Shown here: piece by piece, positions 31,331 to 38,705 of the stretch | How positions within the stretch are numbered: position 1 is the first letter of the stretch | Layout of the letters: every line of letters begins with the position of its first letter | IMG/VR virus record: IMGVR_UViG_3300033064_006821 | Span: 1-41,238 of that record | Reading direction: 5' to 3' (one strand) | Source of the DNA: a virus | Length of the DNA: 41,238 bases | The notes under the pieces: model-generated | The model's database searches: none | Seen by the model: only the letters and a program-made list of their open reading frames with translations | What the model was told of the DNA's origin: nothing | Translations under genes and position numbers: made by a program

Positions 31331-31389
31331 TGTCCCATCGCCTTCGCCGCCTCGCGCGTGACGTGCGCCTGCCACTCATCCGCCGTCAT
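31162..31389 (-). CDS. Small conserved phage protein
   Basis: This 75-aa protein, MTADEWQAHVTREAAKAMGQ followed by LEAMAVNAISRFVVLASHRI and a short acidic end, is helical and has no recognised domain. It lies between the SSB-like gene (5 bases upstream) and DUF6511. Its stop, TAG, lies immediately before the DUF6511 cysteine region in the -1 frame, so the two genes may be coupled or fused by frameshifting. The ATG at 31389 is the only plausible start. Confidence 0.68.
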   Translation of the reverse strand: MTADEWQAHVTREAAKAMGQWLEGRGRLHQPIAALTLHDLEAMAVNAISRFVVLASHRIKDQPDDAEDLTRLLLG

Positions 31390-31394
31390 GGTTG

Positions 31395-32138
31395 TCAGGT
31401 GTTGAGCCAGGCAGGACCGGCCGGGGCCGGCGTCGCTGCAGGTGCGGCTGCTGGGACTGTTGCCGGAGCCGTGCCCGGCTGTGCAGGTCGGCTCCAGGCC
31501 GGCGCAGCGTTCGCGGGCGGCGACGCGGAGGCCTGTCCCCAGGCCGGAGCTGCGGGCGATGCCGATGACGCAGCCTTCGGCCGCGCGCGGGTGCTGGGGC
31601 TCGGCGCCAGGACCTCGCCGTCCATCACCTTCCGCCATTCCGGCTCGCTCGGCAGAACCACACGGTCGAGCTTGTTGCTGTCGCCGTAGCGCGGGTCGTC
31701 GCTGGGCTCGACCTTGATCTTGGCGACAAAGGTGATGCCGTTGAGATCGGCCAGACCGCGCAGGATCCGCTTCGTCTTCGCCGCCTCGCTCATGTCGCTC
31801 GGATCGAGGCCGAGCGCGCTGTCGATCATCGCGCGGAAGCTGCCCTTGGAGATCTTCCAGCCGATCGAAACACCCTGCTCGTCAACCTTCCCGCCTGAGA
31901 CGGTGAACACCTGCCAGAACTTGCGCCGGATGTGCGGGCCCTCGACGACGGTGAACTCCGCGTCCACCATCAGCACATCGCTGCCGGGCGCGTTCGATGC
32001 CTTGAGCAGCCCGCGGTCGATCTCGCTCTGGCCGTCGGTGCCGCCCGGCCGGATGGTCATGGTGACCTTGGCGAAGGCGCCGTCGGGGATCAGTTCGCCG
32101 CTCTTCTGCGGCTCAGCGTCGTTCATGTCGAAGCTCAT
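31395..32138 (-). CDS. Single-stranded DNA-binding-like protein (DUF669-like)
   Basis: This 247-aa protein lies directly after the Sak4-like ATPase gene, where phages usually encode an SSB or DUF669 protein. Residues about 10-165 form a beta-rich domain: GELIPDGAFAKVTMTIRPGG, VDAEFTVVEGPHIRRKFWQV, GWKISKGSFRAMIDSALGLD and DLNGITFVAKIKVEPSDDPR. The last 75 residues are a disordered Pro/Ala-rich tail ending PAGPAWLNT, resembling SSB tails though not acidic. The AAGGATGA ribosome site is weak. It would coat single strands for annealing by Sak4. Confidence 0.8.
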   Translation of the reverse strand: MSFDMNDAEPQKSGELIPDGAFAKVTMTIRPGGTDGQSEIDRGLLKASNAPGSDVLMVDAEFTVVEGPHIRRKFWQVFTVSGGKVDEQGVSIGWKISKGSFRAMIDSALGLDPSDMSEAAKTKRILRGLADLNGITFVAKIKVEPSDDPRYGDSNKLDRVVLPSEPEWRKVMDGEVLAPSPSTRARPKAASSASPAAPAWGQASASPPANAAPAWSRPAQPGTAPATVPAAAPAATPAPAGPAWLNT

Positions 32139-32144
32139 GGCTCG

Positions 32145-32978
32145 TCATCCTTTCCGGGTTGCGTTGATCTTGGAGAGCAGCGCGCCGAGGTCGGGTGGCT
32201 CGGTCACGTCGAGACGACCGCTGCGATCCTTGGCCAGCAGGCCGAAGGGATTGCCGGCGCGGCAGACAAGCCGGCGTTCGTTTGATTTCTCGTCGAGGGT
32301 CCACTCGTCGCCGGCGGACCTGGAGAACAGGTGCATCGAGACGACCTGATCGACGATGCCAGGAAGCTCGCGGGCCGCCTTCCCGCCCTCCATCTGCGGC
32401 TGCCAGGTCGTGCGGTTGAACTCGTCGGTGACGCGTTCAAGGATCCCGACGAAGATCACGGTCTTTGCCTGCGCGTGCTGCAGATGCTTAAGCAGGCCGA
32501 TGACTTCGCGGGCGAGCAGCCCGTAGGCGCCGCGGGTATCCGGTTTGCCGGTCTTGTCGGAAAAAGCCTCAGGCCGGGTCTTCGCCCAGGCCATGGCCTG
32601 GCGCGTGAGGTCGGTGATCGAGTCGACGAAGATGATGCGCTTGCCCGCGATCATCTGAACGAGATCGGGGTAGGTCTGGCTCAGGTGCTGGTAATGCGCC
32701 TCGCAGAAGAAGCCGCTCGGATCGGCCGATGGATTGACCCCGCCGACGAGACAGCCGATGTCGAGGGCGTCGGCGAAGGTGCGCACCGGGATGCTGTCGC
32801 CAGGCCAGTCCTGGACCGACTTCATGCCCGCCTCGAGGTCGATGCAGAGCGTTTCCGCAGGCGGCAGCGATTTGAGCAAGGATGTCTTGCCGACTCCGCT
32901 CGGACCGAAGATCGCCATGGTGGTCTTGGCGCCCGCGGCGGACAGTCGTTCGTCGGCGCTGACGAGACGCAGGGCCAT
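32145..32978 (-). CDS. Sak4-like phage recombination ATPase (AAA/RecA fold)
   Basis: This 277-aa protein belongs to the AAA_24/Sak4 group of RecA-fold ATPases that stimulate single-strand annealing. Walker A is GPSGVGKTSLL (25-35), Walker B IIFVDSITD (115-123), and a second motif, AKTVIFVGILERV, follows around 165-180. The longer open frame starts in the preceding gene; the ATG at 32978 overlaps that gene's stop by one base (TGATG), and MALRLVSADERLS is a normal N-terminus. With the SSB-like protein, Cas4-like nuclease and RuvC-like resolvase it forms the phage recombination kit. Confidence 0.9.
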   Translation of the reverse strand: MALRLVSADERLSAAGAKTTMAIFGPSGVGKTSLLKSLPPAETLCIDLEAGMKSVQDWPGDSIPVRTFADALDIGCLVGGVNPSADPSGFFCEAHYQHLSQTYPDLVQMIAGKRIIFVDSITDLTRQAMAWAKTRPEAFSDKTGKPDTRGAYGLLAREVIGLLKHLQHAQAKTVIFVGILERVTDEFNRTTWQPQMEGGKAARELPGIVDQVVSMHLFSRSAGDEWTLDEKSNERRLVCRAGNPFGLLAKDRSGRLDVTEPPDLGALLSKINATRKG

Positions 32979-33277
32979 CAGCGGTCTCCCGCGTCGCGTG
33001 ACGCGACATCGAGCGCACATTCACTCCCGCGCGCGCCGGCCTGCCGGGCGAGACCATAGAGTTTGCGCAGCGCGTGAAGGCGGTCGCCGACCGCGCTGAA
33101 CTCGGCTTCGACGCCCAGCAAGGCGAAGGCGATGTCGTCGAGCGTGGCGTCCTCGATCGGCTTGACGACCTGTTCGCGGCGGATCTCGCCGAGCACTGGA
33201 ATGACGATGGTGTCGGGCAGCGCTTCGAGCGCGTAGTGGCGCTTGCGCAATTCGCTCAGAGCAGCAGTGCTGGTCAT
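32978..33277 (-). CDS. Conserved phage protein of unknown function
   Basis: This 99-aa protein begins MTSTAALSELRKRHYALEAL and has a middle ILGE-like strand (DTIVIPVLGEIRREQVVK) and a helical C-terminus (DATLDDIAFALLGVEAEFSA, then RLHALRKLYGLARQAG). No domain is recognised. It overlaps both neighbours (ATGA upstream, TGATG downstream), so it is an integral part of the recombination operon. The real start is this ATG; the longer open frame reads through the previous gene in another frame. Confidence 0.75.
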   Translation of the reverse strand: MTSTAALSELRKRHYALEALPDTIVIPVLGEIRREQVVKPIEDATLDDIAFALLGVEAEFSAVGDRLHALRKLYGLARQAGARGSECALDVASRDAGDR

Positions 33278-33768
33278 CGGGCGTCCTCGGACTTGATGGT
33301 GAGGCGGAATGTCGGCTTGGCGGTCCGCACGGTGCGGGCGTCGGCGAATGCATCGCGGATGGCGGCGGGCCAGGCGGTGTATTTGCGCTCCGGGACCTTG
33401 AAGCCGATGTCGACGTAATCGGTCGGGTTCTCCCCGCACGCACGGATCCTCTCGACGAGAGCTGCGAGCAGCGATTGGTCCCACTCGATCTTCTTCGGAA
33501 GATCGGCGGCGACAGCGACGGCGCCGTCCTCGAAGCGGACAAGGCCGGTGTCCTTGCCTTCGGCCCTGCGCTTGGCGGTGGCCGCGGCGGCGTAGCGAAG
33601 GGCGATCGCGCCTTCGAGCCACTCCTTGAGCCGCTTGGCGGCATCAAGGGCGGCGTCGGCTTCCTCCTGGAGCAGCGCCAGATGCTCCGCCGGCAGCCTG
33701 GCGATCTCGCCGACCGGCATGGCGCGGATGTCGTCGAGGCTGGGGCGGTTATTGCGAGCGGACGCCAT
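33274..33768 (-). CDS. Conserved phage protein of unknown function
   Basis: This 164-aa protein starts MASARNNRPSLDDIRAMPVG and has a helical first half (LPAEHLALLQEEADAALDAA, then KRLKEWLEGAIALRYA, about 23-60), and a second half with VRFEDGAVAVAADLPKKIEW and PERKYTAWPAAIRDAFADAR. Such proteins lie beside Sak4 and SSB genes in alphaproteobacterial phages and probably help recombination, but no activity is known to me. The start shares a base with the stop of the gene before it. Coiled-coil tendency is visible in the first half. Confidence 0.75.
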   Translation of the reverse strand: MASARNNRPSLDDIRAMPVGEIARLPAEHLALLQEEADAALDAAKRLKEWLEGAIALRYAAAATAKRRAEGKDTGLVRFEDGAVAVAADLPKKIEWDQSLLAALVERIRACGENPTDYVDIGFKVPERKYTAWPAAIRDAFADARTVRTAKPTFRLTIKSEDAR

Positions 33769-34109
33769 CACGCCACATCCGCCAACAGGAGCGAGGACAG
33801 CGAGACCGAGGCCTGCTTCGGCTTCGAGCGGGCGATGGCGAGATAGCTGTAGTCGTCCGAACCGTGGCGACGCTGGACGAGATGGATCAATCCGCGCTCG
33901 GCCGCCCACCAAGCGCGACGCGCGACGCGGGCAAGCTCCGCCCGATCCCTCTCGGCAAGGCGCGTGCCCTGCGGCGTGGTGTCGAGGGCGAGGAAGCCAC
34001 GGTGATATTCGAGCGTGTCGCCGGGCGCTGCCTGGCCGACCCAGCCACAGAGATCGATCTCGGTGAGCGGCTTCCGGACAGCGGGGAATCTGGGTGCAAT
34101 GACGTTCAT
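33768..34109 (-). CDS. Small conserved phage protein
   Basis: This 113-aa protein starts MNVIAPRFPAVRKPLTEIDL and contains CGWVGQAAPGDTLEYHRGFL, LAERDRAELARVARRAWWAA and GLIHLVQRRHGSDDYSYLAI. The last part (a helix then a strand with HGSDDYSYLA) is similar to winged-helix ends, so a regulatory role is possible but not shown. It is coupled to both neighbours by overlaps. Confidence 0.7.
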   Translation of the reverse strand: MNVIAPRFPAVRKPLTEIDLCGWVGQAAPGDTLEYHRGFLALDTTPQGTRLAERDRAELARVARRAWWAAERGLIHLVQRRHGSDDYSYLAIARSKPKQASVSLSSLLLADVA

Positions 34110-34381
34110 GATTGGCTCCTACTCACGCACTCGCCGAACCGTCTCAGGCGGCCCGCATGCCGATCGCCGTCAGGGCGAGGCGGATGCTCGATCGTTACCG
34201 AGACGCCTGAGACCGGATCGCTGACGTAGATCGCCAGCAGCGGCGTTCCGTCGGCATGGGCGCCGGCGTCCTCGATCTGATAATTGTGGTTGGGCTCGCA
34301 GACCTCGGTGAGTTCCCAGCGCCGGTAGAGCCCCGGGAGCCGCCTGAAGTCCTCAAGAGACAGGTCGGCAGTACGATTCAT
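34106..34381 (-). CDS. Small protein of unknown function
   Basis: This 91-aa protein, MNRTADLSLEDFRRLPGLYR followed by HNYQIEDAGAHADGTPLLAI and PVSGVSVTIEHPPRPDG, is beta-rich with a basic C-terminus. I do not recognise the family. It overlaps the next gene by four bases. No good ribosome site is seen before its ATG, so it may be translated by coupling from further upstream or poorly. It is preceded by an 84-bp gap that follows the sigma-like gene. Confidence 0.55.
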   Translation of the reverse strand: MNRTADLSLEDFRRLPGLYRRWELTEVCEPNHNYQIEDAGAHADGTPLLAIYVSDPVSGVSVTIEHPPRPDGDRHAGRLRRFGECVSRSQS

Positions 34382-34465
34382 GCTCGTCTGCTTTCGGTTG
34401 GAGTGGGGCGCTTGGCGGCGCTCGAATGGGAAAAGCCGCCGGCGGGACTGGATCGGGACATCGGC

Positions 34466-35188
34466 TCAGGGGATTTCCTCGAGGGCGTCGTGCAGCCGGC
34501 GCATCGCGCGCTGGTACCGCTTGCGGGCGGCGGCCTCGGTCAGCCCCAGTTCGAAGGCCACCTCGGCTTGCGAGAAACCCTCGATCGCCACGCGGATCAC
34601 CAGCAGTGCGTCATCGCCGAGCAGCTTCCGCACGGCGCCGTTCAGCCTCGCGTACCCGGTCGCGCCGATTCCGCTGTCGCCGCTGTCCGCCACCTCGTCG
34701 GGGTCGGCGCCGCTGGCGAGATGTTCGCGCGCCTGGTCGCGCTGGCGCACGCGGACCATGTCGCGCTCGACGTTCCGCAGCACCGTGGCCGCGATCCAGT
34801 TGACGCGCCCGAGGTCGAGTCCGCGGACTGCCTCGGTGGTGCGCGCCAGCATGTCGGACGCGATCTCGTCGGCGCTGCCGAGCCTCCGCCAGAGCGACCG
34901 GCGGCGGATGGCGTCGAGGCCGGGCCAGAGCGCCAGCAACAGCAGCGTCAGGGCGCAGTCGGACGCGGGCCCGTCGCCCTGCGCCGCCCTGACGAGAGTG
35001 GAGAGGATCAGGTTTTTCTGGCCCTGATCGCCGGGCGTGCGGTGCAGCCTGTCCAGCAGGGCCGCCGGATCCCGGAACGCCGCAAGGGCGGCCTGTTCAC
35101 GCCGGACGGCGTCGAAACTGCGCTGGAAGTGAAGGTTCGTGGATGAATGCATGAGGTGATCACGGATCTCGTGCCACGCGAAGGACAT
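34466..35188 (-). CDS. Divergent sigma-70-like regulatory factor
   Basis: This 240-aa protein has the layout of an ECF-type sigma factor. Residues about 76-150 resemble region 2 (ALTLLLLALWPGLDAIRRRS, then SDMLARTTEAVRGLDLG and VNWIAATVLRNVERDMVRVR), and 192-236 are a region 4 HTH (DALLVIRVAIEGFSQAEVAF, ELGLTEAAARKRYQRAMRRL). A long N-terminal part of 75 residues is unusual. It may direct RNA polymerase to phage promoters such as those next to the TGAGAC boxes. The ATG lies one base after a perfect 9-bp hairpin that leaves no free ribosome site, so translation is probably controlled. Confidence 0.78.
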   Translation of the reverse strand: MSFAWHEIRDHLMHSSTNLHFQRSFDAVRREQAALAAFRDPAALLDRLHRTPGDQGQKNLILSTLVRAAQGDGPASDCALTLLLLALWPGLDAIRRRSLWRRLGSADEIASDMLARTTEAVRGLDLGRVNWIAATVLRNVERDMVRVRQRDQAREHLASGADPDEVADSGDSGIGATGYARLNGAVRKLLGDDALLVIRVAIEGFSQAEVAFELGLTEAAARKRYQRAMRRLHDALEEIP

Positions 35189-35189
35189 C

Positions 35190-35216
35190 GGACGCCTGCC
35201 TTGCGGCCAGGCGTCC
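35190..35216. promoter_or_regulatory. Hairpin directly before the sigma-like gene
   Basis: GGACGCCTG (35190-35198) and CAGGCGTCC (35208-35216) form a perfect 9-bp stem with a 9-base loop. In the minus-strand mRNA the 3' arm ends one base before the sigma-like ATG, so it covers the place of the ribosome site. There is no U-tract after it. This is a candidate translational switch. Confidence 0.65.
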
Positions 35217-35287
35217 GGCGCCTTCTCGTGGCCAAGTCAGGACGTCGCGCGTCTCTGTGATTTCAGGGGGTTGGGTGAATGCGCGCG

Positions 35288-35533
35288 TCAGCGCGCGGGC
35301 GCGGTCGCGTTGTTCAGCGTGCCGCAGCCCCGACAGGTGGCCTGAACCGGGAAGCCCACGAGATACTCGTGCCCCCGCGCGAAGCGCAGGTGCATGCGGC
35401 CGTCCCGGCAGACGCCGAGCAGCTTGTCACAGCGCGTACAGCGCCATTCCGAGTTGGAGGTGGTGGGCTTGGTATTCGCGGCGCCGGTCCAGCTCGTCGG
35501 AGCTGCCTGGCGCGAGGGGAAGGGAGTCGGCAT
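35288..35533 (-). CDS. Com-like zinc-ribbon protein
   Basis: This 81-aa protein carries a zinc ribbon: WRCTRCDKLLGV (Cys32, Cys35) and ATCRGCGTLNN (Cys67, Cys70), separated by 31 residues with a HLRFARGHEYLVG strand. This pattern matches the Com family; phage Mu Com is a zinc-binding protein that activates translation of mom by binding its mRNA. No mom gene is seen here, but the next gene is the sigma-like factor whose start is masked by a hairpin. The first 29 residues are a flexible Pro/Ser/Thr-rich leader. GAGGAG lies 7 bases before the ATG. Confidence 0.8.
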   Translation of the reverse strand: MPTPFPSRQAAPTSWTGAANTKPTTSNSEWRCTRCDKLLGVCRDGRMHLRFARGHEYLVGFPVQATCRGCGTLNNATAPAR

Positions 35534-35577
35534 GGAAGTGCTCCTCTATGTGGAGCCCTTCCAGTAATCAGCGGCTT

Positions 35578-35617
35578 GTTAGACCGTCTCCCGCCGCATG
35601 TTAGACTGTTGTTAGAC
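35578..35617. repeat. Three GTTAGAC repeats upstream of the zinc-ribbon gene
   Basis: GTTAGAC occurs at 35578-35584, 35600-35606 and 35611-35617 in the same orientation, the last overlapping the stop codon of the 749-aa gene. The copies start 22 and 11 bp apart, one helical turn steps, which suggests binding sites for a protein on one DNA face. Confidence 0.55.
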
Positions 35618-37861
35618 GGGTTCTTCGACCGCAGTCTGGGTGACACTCTCCGTCGGCAGCGCGGCCAGCACCAAACGCCAGTAGCCGTTCTTTGCGCCCT
35701 TGCCGATATAGACGTCCCGGATGCTGTCCCACGTCTCCTTCCGGAATGCCTGCTGCGGGCTTCTGCAGTCGAAGCCATCCATCAAGGCCTTGACCTGAAC
35801 GTCCGGGCTGCCCTTTCCGGCGGCGACGACAAGGCGTTCGAAGATCGTCAATTGATCGTTCCCGCCCAGGTGCAACGGCTCCTTGCCCGGGATGTACAGT
35901 GTGCCGGATTGGGTACCTGTCCGGATGACACGCGGCGACACGCCGCCCCGCGCGAGCGAGAGGCTGTTCCGATATGCGAGTTCGAGGCCGTCGCGGGAGA
36001 ACAGCAGATCATCGTCGGCGGGTGATAGGTGCGACAGAAGCGGCACGACCACGTTCGGCCCGAGATGCGATGGCATTTCCTCGCTCGCCGCCAGAATGAT
36101 CCCGACACCTGCAGTATCCCTCGCGCGCAACACCAGATCCAACCGCTGTGCAGTTTTTGGGTCATTGAGGCGCCGGGCAAAATAGACGGGAACGTCGCCA
36201 TCATTGATCCGCATCGCACCGAGAAGGGTCAGGTCCGGGTCGAGGATCTGGGCTGCCCGCTTGCTCAAGATCGGCTTCATCAGACGCGTGAGCGTCTCAT
36301 GAAGCCACTGGCCGTTGATGGCGAACATCTTGACATCCGACAAAGGTCTCTTGCCCGCGTCCTCACCGAACGGCCCCTCCGTGCGGACCATGCCTTCTGT
36401 CGCAGATGGCTTGACGCTGCCTTCCCCGTCGATGTCGTCGTCTTCGATGAGGACTATGTCCTGCCGGTCGCGGCGCTCGAGCAGGCCGCCTTCAATAAGG
36501 CGGCTGGCGTCGAGCCCCAGTTCCAGAAGATACCCGCCGCTGACCTCGTCCTCGACCCGATCGTGGAGTTGGACCAGCTGGGCGAATATCGCGCGCAGAT
36601 CGTCGGGTGCGATCTGCCGGAATGCGCTGAGAATCCCCCATTCCTTCAGGAGCGCAAAGCCAAGGCTGCGTTCTTCCGGATCCGTCTTGCTCTGCAGGTT
36701 GCAGCTCTTCGTTCCGGCTATAGTGATGTTGATCGACCGCTCCTTCTCGTCGCCGACGCGATTGTAGGCGACGGCGATCCCGATACGGCTGAAGGCTTCG
36801 GCGCGCCGAAAGATGTTCCTGGCACCGAGATACTGGTCCGCCACTTCCTCGATATCGTCGTCAACGGTGACCTTCAGCTGCAGCTTGCGGCGCCAGGTGC
36901 CAAGCCGGACCTCGGCCTCGAGGACGCGTGCAAACTCGAACTCGTAGCCCTCGATCTCGGGCGGCTCCAGAAGCAGCGAGGTACGGAATCGGGAGAGGTT
37001 GTAGCGCTTCCAGGTCAATGGCTTCTGAGAGATGTCGTGCCCGAGGGCGACTTCGGCGAACGAGTCGCTGACCGTCTGGCGGACCACCGGGCTGTCCGCG
37101 CAGACCTCGATCTGACGCAGCGAGGGCGTGTAGATGAGCGTCGCCTCGTTCGGCGGGCGATAGTAGATGGTCCCCCTGCGTCCGTCATGCCGGTGGTCAT
37201 AAACGCTCGACAGCGGCCCGCCATGCCGGACGATCAGCATGATCGATGCAGGGTGCGTGTCGGTGGCGGGAAGATCCAGCGCTTTCACGGTGCAGGAAAT
37301 GTCGGACTTCAGCTCAAGCATGTACTTGATCTTGGCAGCCAGCGCTGCCTCGTTGATTGCCGCAGCATCGAGGGCCAGGTGGTTCTCGAGTTCGACCTCG
37401 AAAGCGTCATAGAGCTTGCCATGGTCGCGGAACTGCCGTGCGAAATGAAAACTTTCCGCATCCTCGAACGTCTCGCGCGCGTTCAGATAGACCCATATGC
37501 TTCTGCATAGCCGATCGGGCTGGCGCTCGAAGTCTTCCGACTGGTCGTCGTCGAGCCGCTGCTCGACGATCGTCGAGAGGGAGGTGACGCCCTTGCCGTC
37601 CGCGAGAGACCGGATTCGTCGTGCTCGCTGCTCTGCGGGTCGCAGTTCGTCCTGATCGAATTCCGATAGCGTCTGGACGAGTCTTTGCCGGAAAGCCTCG
37701 ACCGCTTCTTCGTCAGAGTGGTCGGGAATGTCGTCGGGCAACTTGAAGTCCGGCTCGTTGTCACCCTCCCGAAGAGCAAGGGCTGATCGGGCGAGGTCCA
37801 CGCGCGCATCCTCGATCAGCGCCAGGACATGGGGACCGATCGGATTTGCTTTGCGCGCCAT
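35612..37861 (-). CDS. Large orphan protein of unknown function (749 aa)
   Basis: I do not recognise this protein. It starts MARKANPIGPHVLALIEDAR. Residues 1-100 are acidic and helical, about 100-330 alpha/beta, and about 330-460 beta-rich (RVLEAEVRLGTWRRKLQLKV, then VADQYLGARNIFRRAE). An acidic linker around 490-510 is followed by about 530-660 (GQWLHETLTRLMKPILSKRA, VVVPLLSHLSPADDDLLFS) and a C-terminal winged-helix-like end (NDQLTIFERLVVAAGKGSPD, AFRKETWDSIRDVYIGKGAK and NGYWRLV). No ATPase, nuclease or membrane motif is visible. The gene has its own promoter and sits between the early operon and the recombinase module, a usual place for cargo or defence genes and for regulators. Confidence 0.8.
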   Translation of the reverse strand: MARKANPIGPHVLALIEDARVDLARSALALREGDNEPDFKLPDDIPDHSDEEAVEAFRQRLVQTLSEFDQDELRPAEQRARRIRSLADGKGVTSLSTIVEQRLDDDQSEDFERQPDRLCRSIWVYLNARETFEDAESFHFARQFRDHGKLYDAFEVELENHLALDAAAINEAALAAKIKYMLELKSDISCTVKALDLPATDTHPASIMLIVRHGGPLSSVYDHRHDGRRGTIYYRPPNEATLIYTPSLRQIEVCADSPVVRQTVSDSFAEVALGHDISQKPLTWKRYNLSRFRTSLLLEPPEIEGYEFEFARVLEAEVRLGTWRRKLQLKVTVDDDIEEVADQYLGARNIFRRAEAFSRIGIAVAYNRVGDEKERSINITIAGTKSCNLQSKTDPEERSLGFALLKEWGILSAFRQIAPDDLRAIFAQLVQLHDRVEDEVSGGYLLELGLDASRLIEGGLLERRDRQDIVLIEDDDIDGEGSVKPSATEGMVRTEGPFGEDAGKRPLSDVKMFAINGQWLHETLTRLMKPILSKRAAQILDPDLTLLGAMRINDGDVPVYFARRLNDPKTAQRLDLVLRARDTAGVGIILAASEEMPSHLGPNVVVPLLSHLSPADDDLLFSRDGLELAYRNSLSLARGGVSPRVIRTGTQSGTLYIPGKEPLHLGGNDQLTIFERLVVAAGKGSPDVQVKALMDGFDCRSPQQAFRKETWDSIRDVYIGKGAKNGYWRLVLAALPTESVTQTAVEEPV

Positions 37862-37906
37862 GAACTCACCTCAATGAACAACTGCTCTTGATTGACTCAA
37901 CCTACG

Positions 37907-37935
37907 ATAATCACGGAGGAAGGGGCCGGGTGCAA
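37907..37935 (-). promoter_or_regulatory. Promoter of the 749-aa gene and possibly the early operon
   Basis: On the minus strand TTGCAC (37935-37930) and GATTAT (37912-37907) are separated by 17 bp. A near-palindromic TTGAGTCAA lies immediately downstream (37892-37900), in the position of an operator. This is the first promoter-like site of the leftward early genes. Confidence 0.6.
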
Positions 37936-38049
37936 CACCGGACGTTCTGCACCCGTTCGCATTCTTGAACTTCGGTCTCGCTGGATGTCCCAGAGTGAGC
38001 GCCCGGTTGGCTTTTGGTCGGTAAGGACGACACCGATCACGGCACGGAC

Positions 38050-38253
38050 ATGAAACGCCCCAATCCGTTCCCACCCGACCAGATGACGCCCGCAGAGCGC
38101 CGCACTGAGTTGTGCGGCCTGCTGGCGCTTGGGTTGGTTCGGTTGCGGATGCGGGATGGGCGGGAAATATCTGAAGATACTGGAGATCGTTGCCTACACT
38201 ATCCGCCCGACCAATGCCGTCATGCAACTCCAACTCACCGGAGAAATGCATGA
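38050..38253 (+). CDS. Small conserved protein of the recombinase cassette
   Basis: This 67-aa protein begins MKRPNPFPPDQMTPAERRTE and contains LCGLLALGLVRLRMRDGR, a short amphipathic pattern that I recognise as recurrent just upstream of DUF2924 genes in alphaproteobacteria. Its function is unknown. The stop overlaps the DUF2924 start by four bases. I see no strong ribosome site. Confidence 0.65.
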   Translation: MKRPNPFPPDQMTPAERRTELCGLLALGLVRLRMRDGREISEDTGDRCLHYPPDQCRHATPTHRRNA

Positions 38254-38705
38254 ACAAGCCCGATTCCATCCCCGCGCGTCTGGCTGCGCTCAAGGCCACG
38301 CCGGCGCCCGACCTGAAGCAACAGTGGCGCGACCTGTTCGACAGCGAGCCGCCGCCCTTCAATCGCCGCTATCTCGAAAGCCGCATCGCGTATCGCATCC
38401 AGGAACTCGCCTATGGCGGGCTGAAGCCCGAGACGATCCGGCGGCTTGAGCGGCTGGGCGAAGAACTGGACGGCGGCGACAGGAAGAAGCGCAGCATCCG
38501 CGCCGATCGCGACCGCCCAATCACCGGCACGCGGCTGCTGCGCGAATGGCAGGGCGTCGAGCAGATCGTCACCGTCACCGCCGATGGCTTCGAATGGCAG
38601 GGGCGGCCCTACAAGTCGCTCTCCGCCATCGCGCGGGCGATCACCGGCACGCGCTGGAACGGGTGGACCTTCTTCGGGCTGAAGAACCACAGGAGGCGGA
38701 CATGA
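38250..38705 (+). CDS. DUF2924 domain protein
   Basis: This 151-aa protein matches DUF2924: SIPARLAALKATPAPDLKQQ, WRDLFDSEPPPFNRRYLESR, IAYRIQELAYGGLKPETI, PITGTRLLREWQGVEQIVTV, FEWQGRPYKSLSAIARAITG and RWNGWTFFGL near the C-terminus. The family almost always precedes a serine recombinase, as here, and may act as its accessory DNA-binding factor; the C-terminal part resembles a homing-type DNA-binding fold. GGAGA lies about 6 bases before the ATG. It overlaps the recombinase start by four bases. Confidence 0.93.
   Translation: MNKPDSIPARLAALKATPAPDLKQQWRDLFDSEPPPFNRRYLESRIAYRIQELAYGGLKPETIRRLERLGEELDGGDRKKRSIRADRDRPITGTRLLREWQGVEQIVTVTADGFEWQGRPYKSLSAIARAITGTRWNGWTFFGLKNHRRRT

Noticed and set aside
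35288-35533. A Mu-like mom/com pair
   Set aside because: Only the Com-like protein is seen; no Mom-type acyltransferase gene is present in the window.
36029-37510. Plus-strand 493-aa open frame antisense to the 749-aa gene
   Set aside because: It is composed of antisense codons with no domain; the minus-strand frame has a promoter and coherent secondary-structure pattern.
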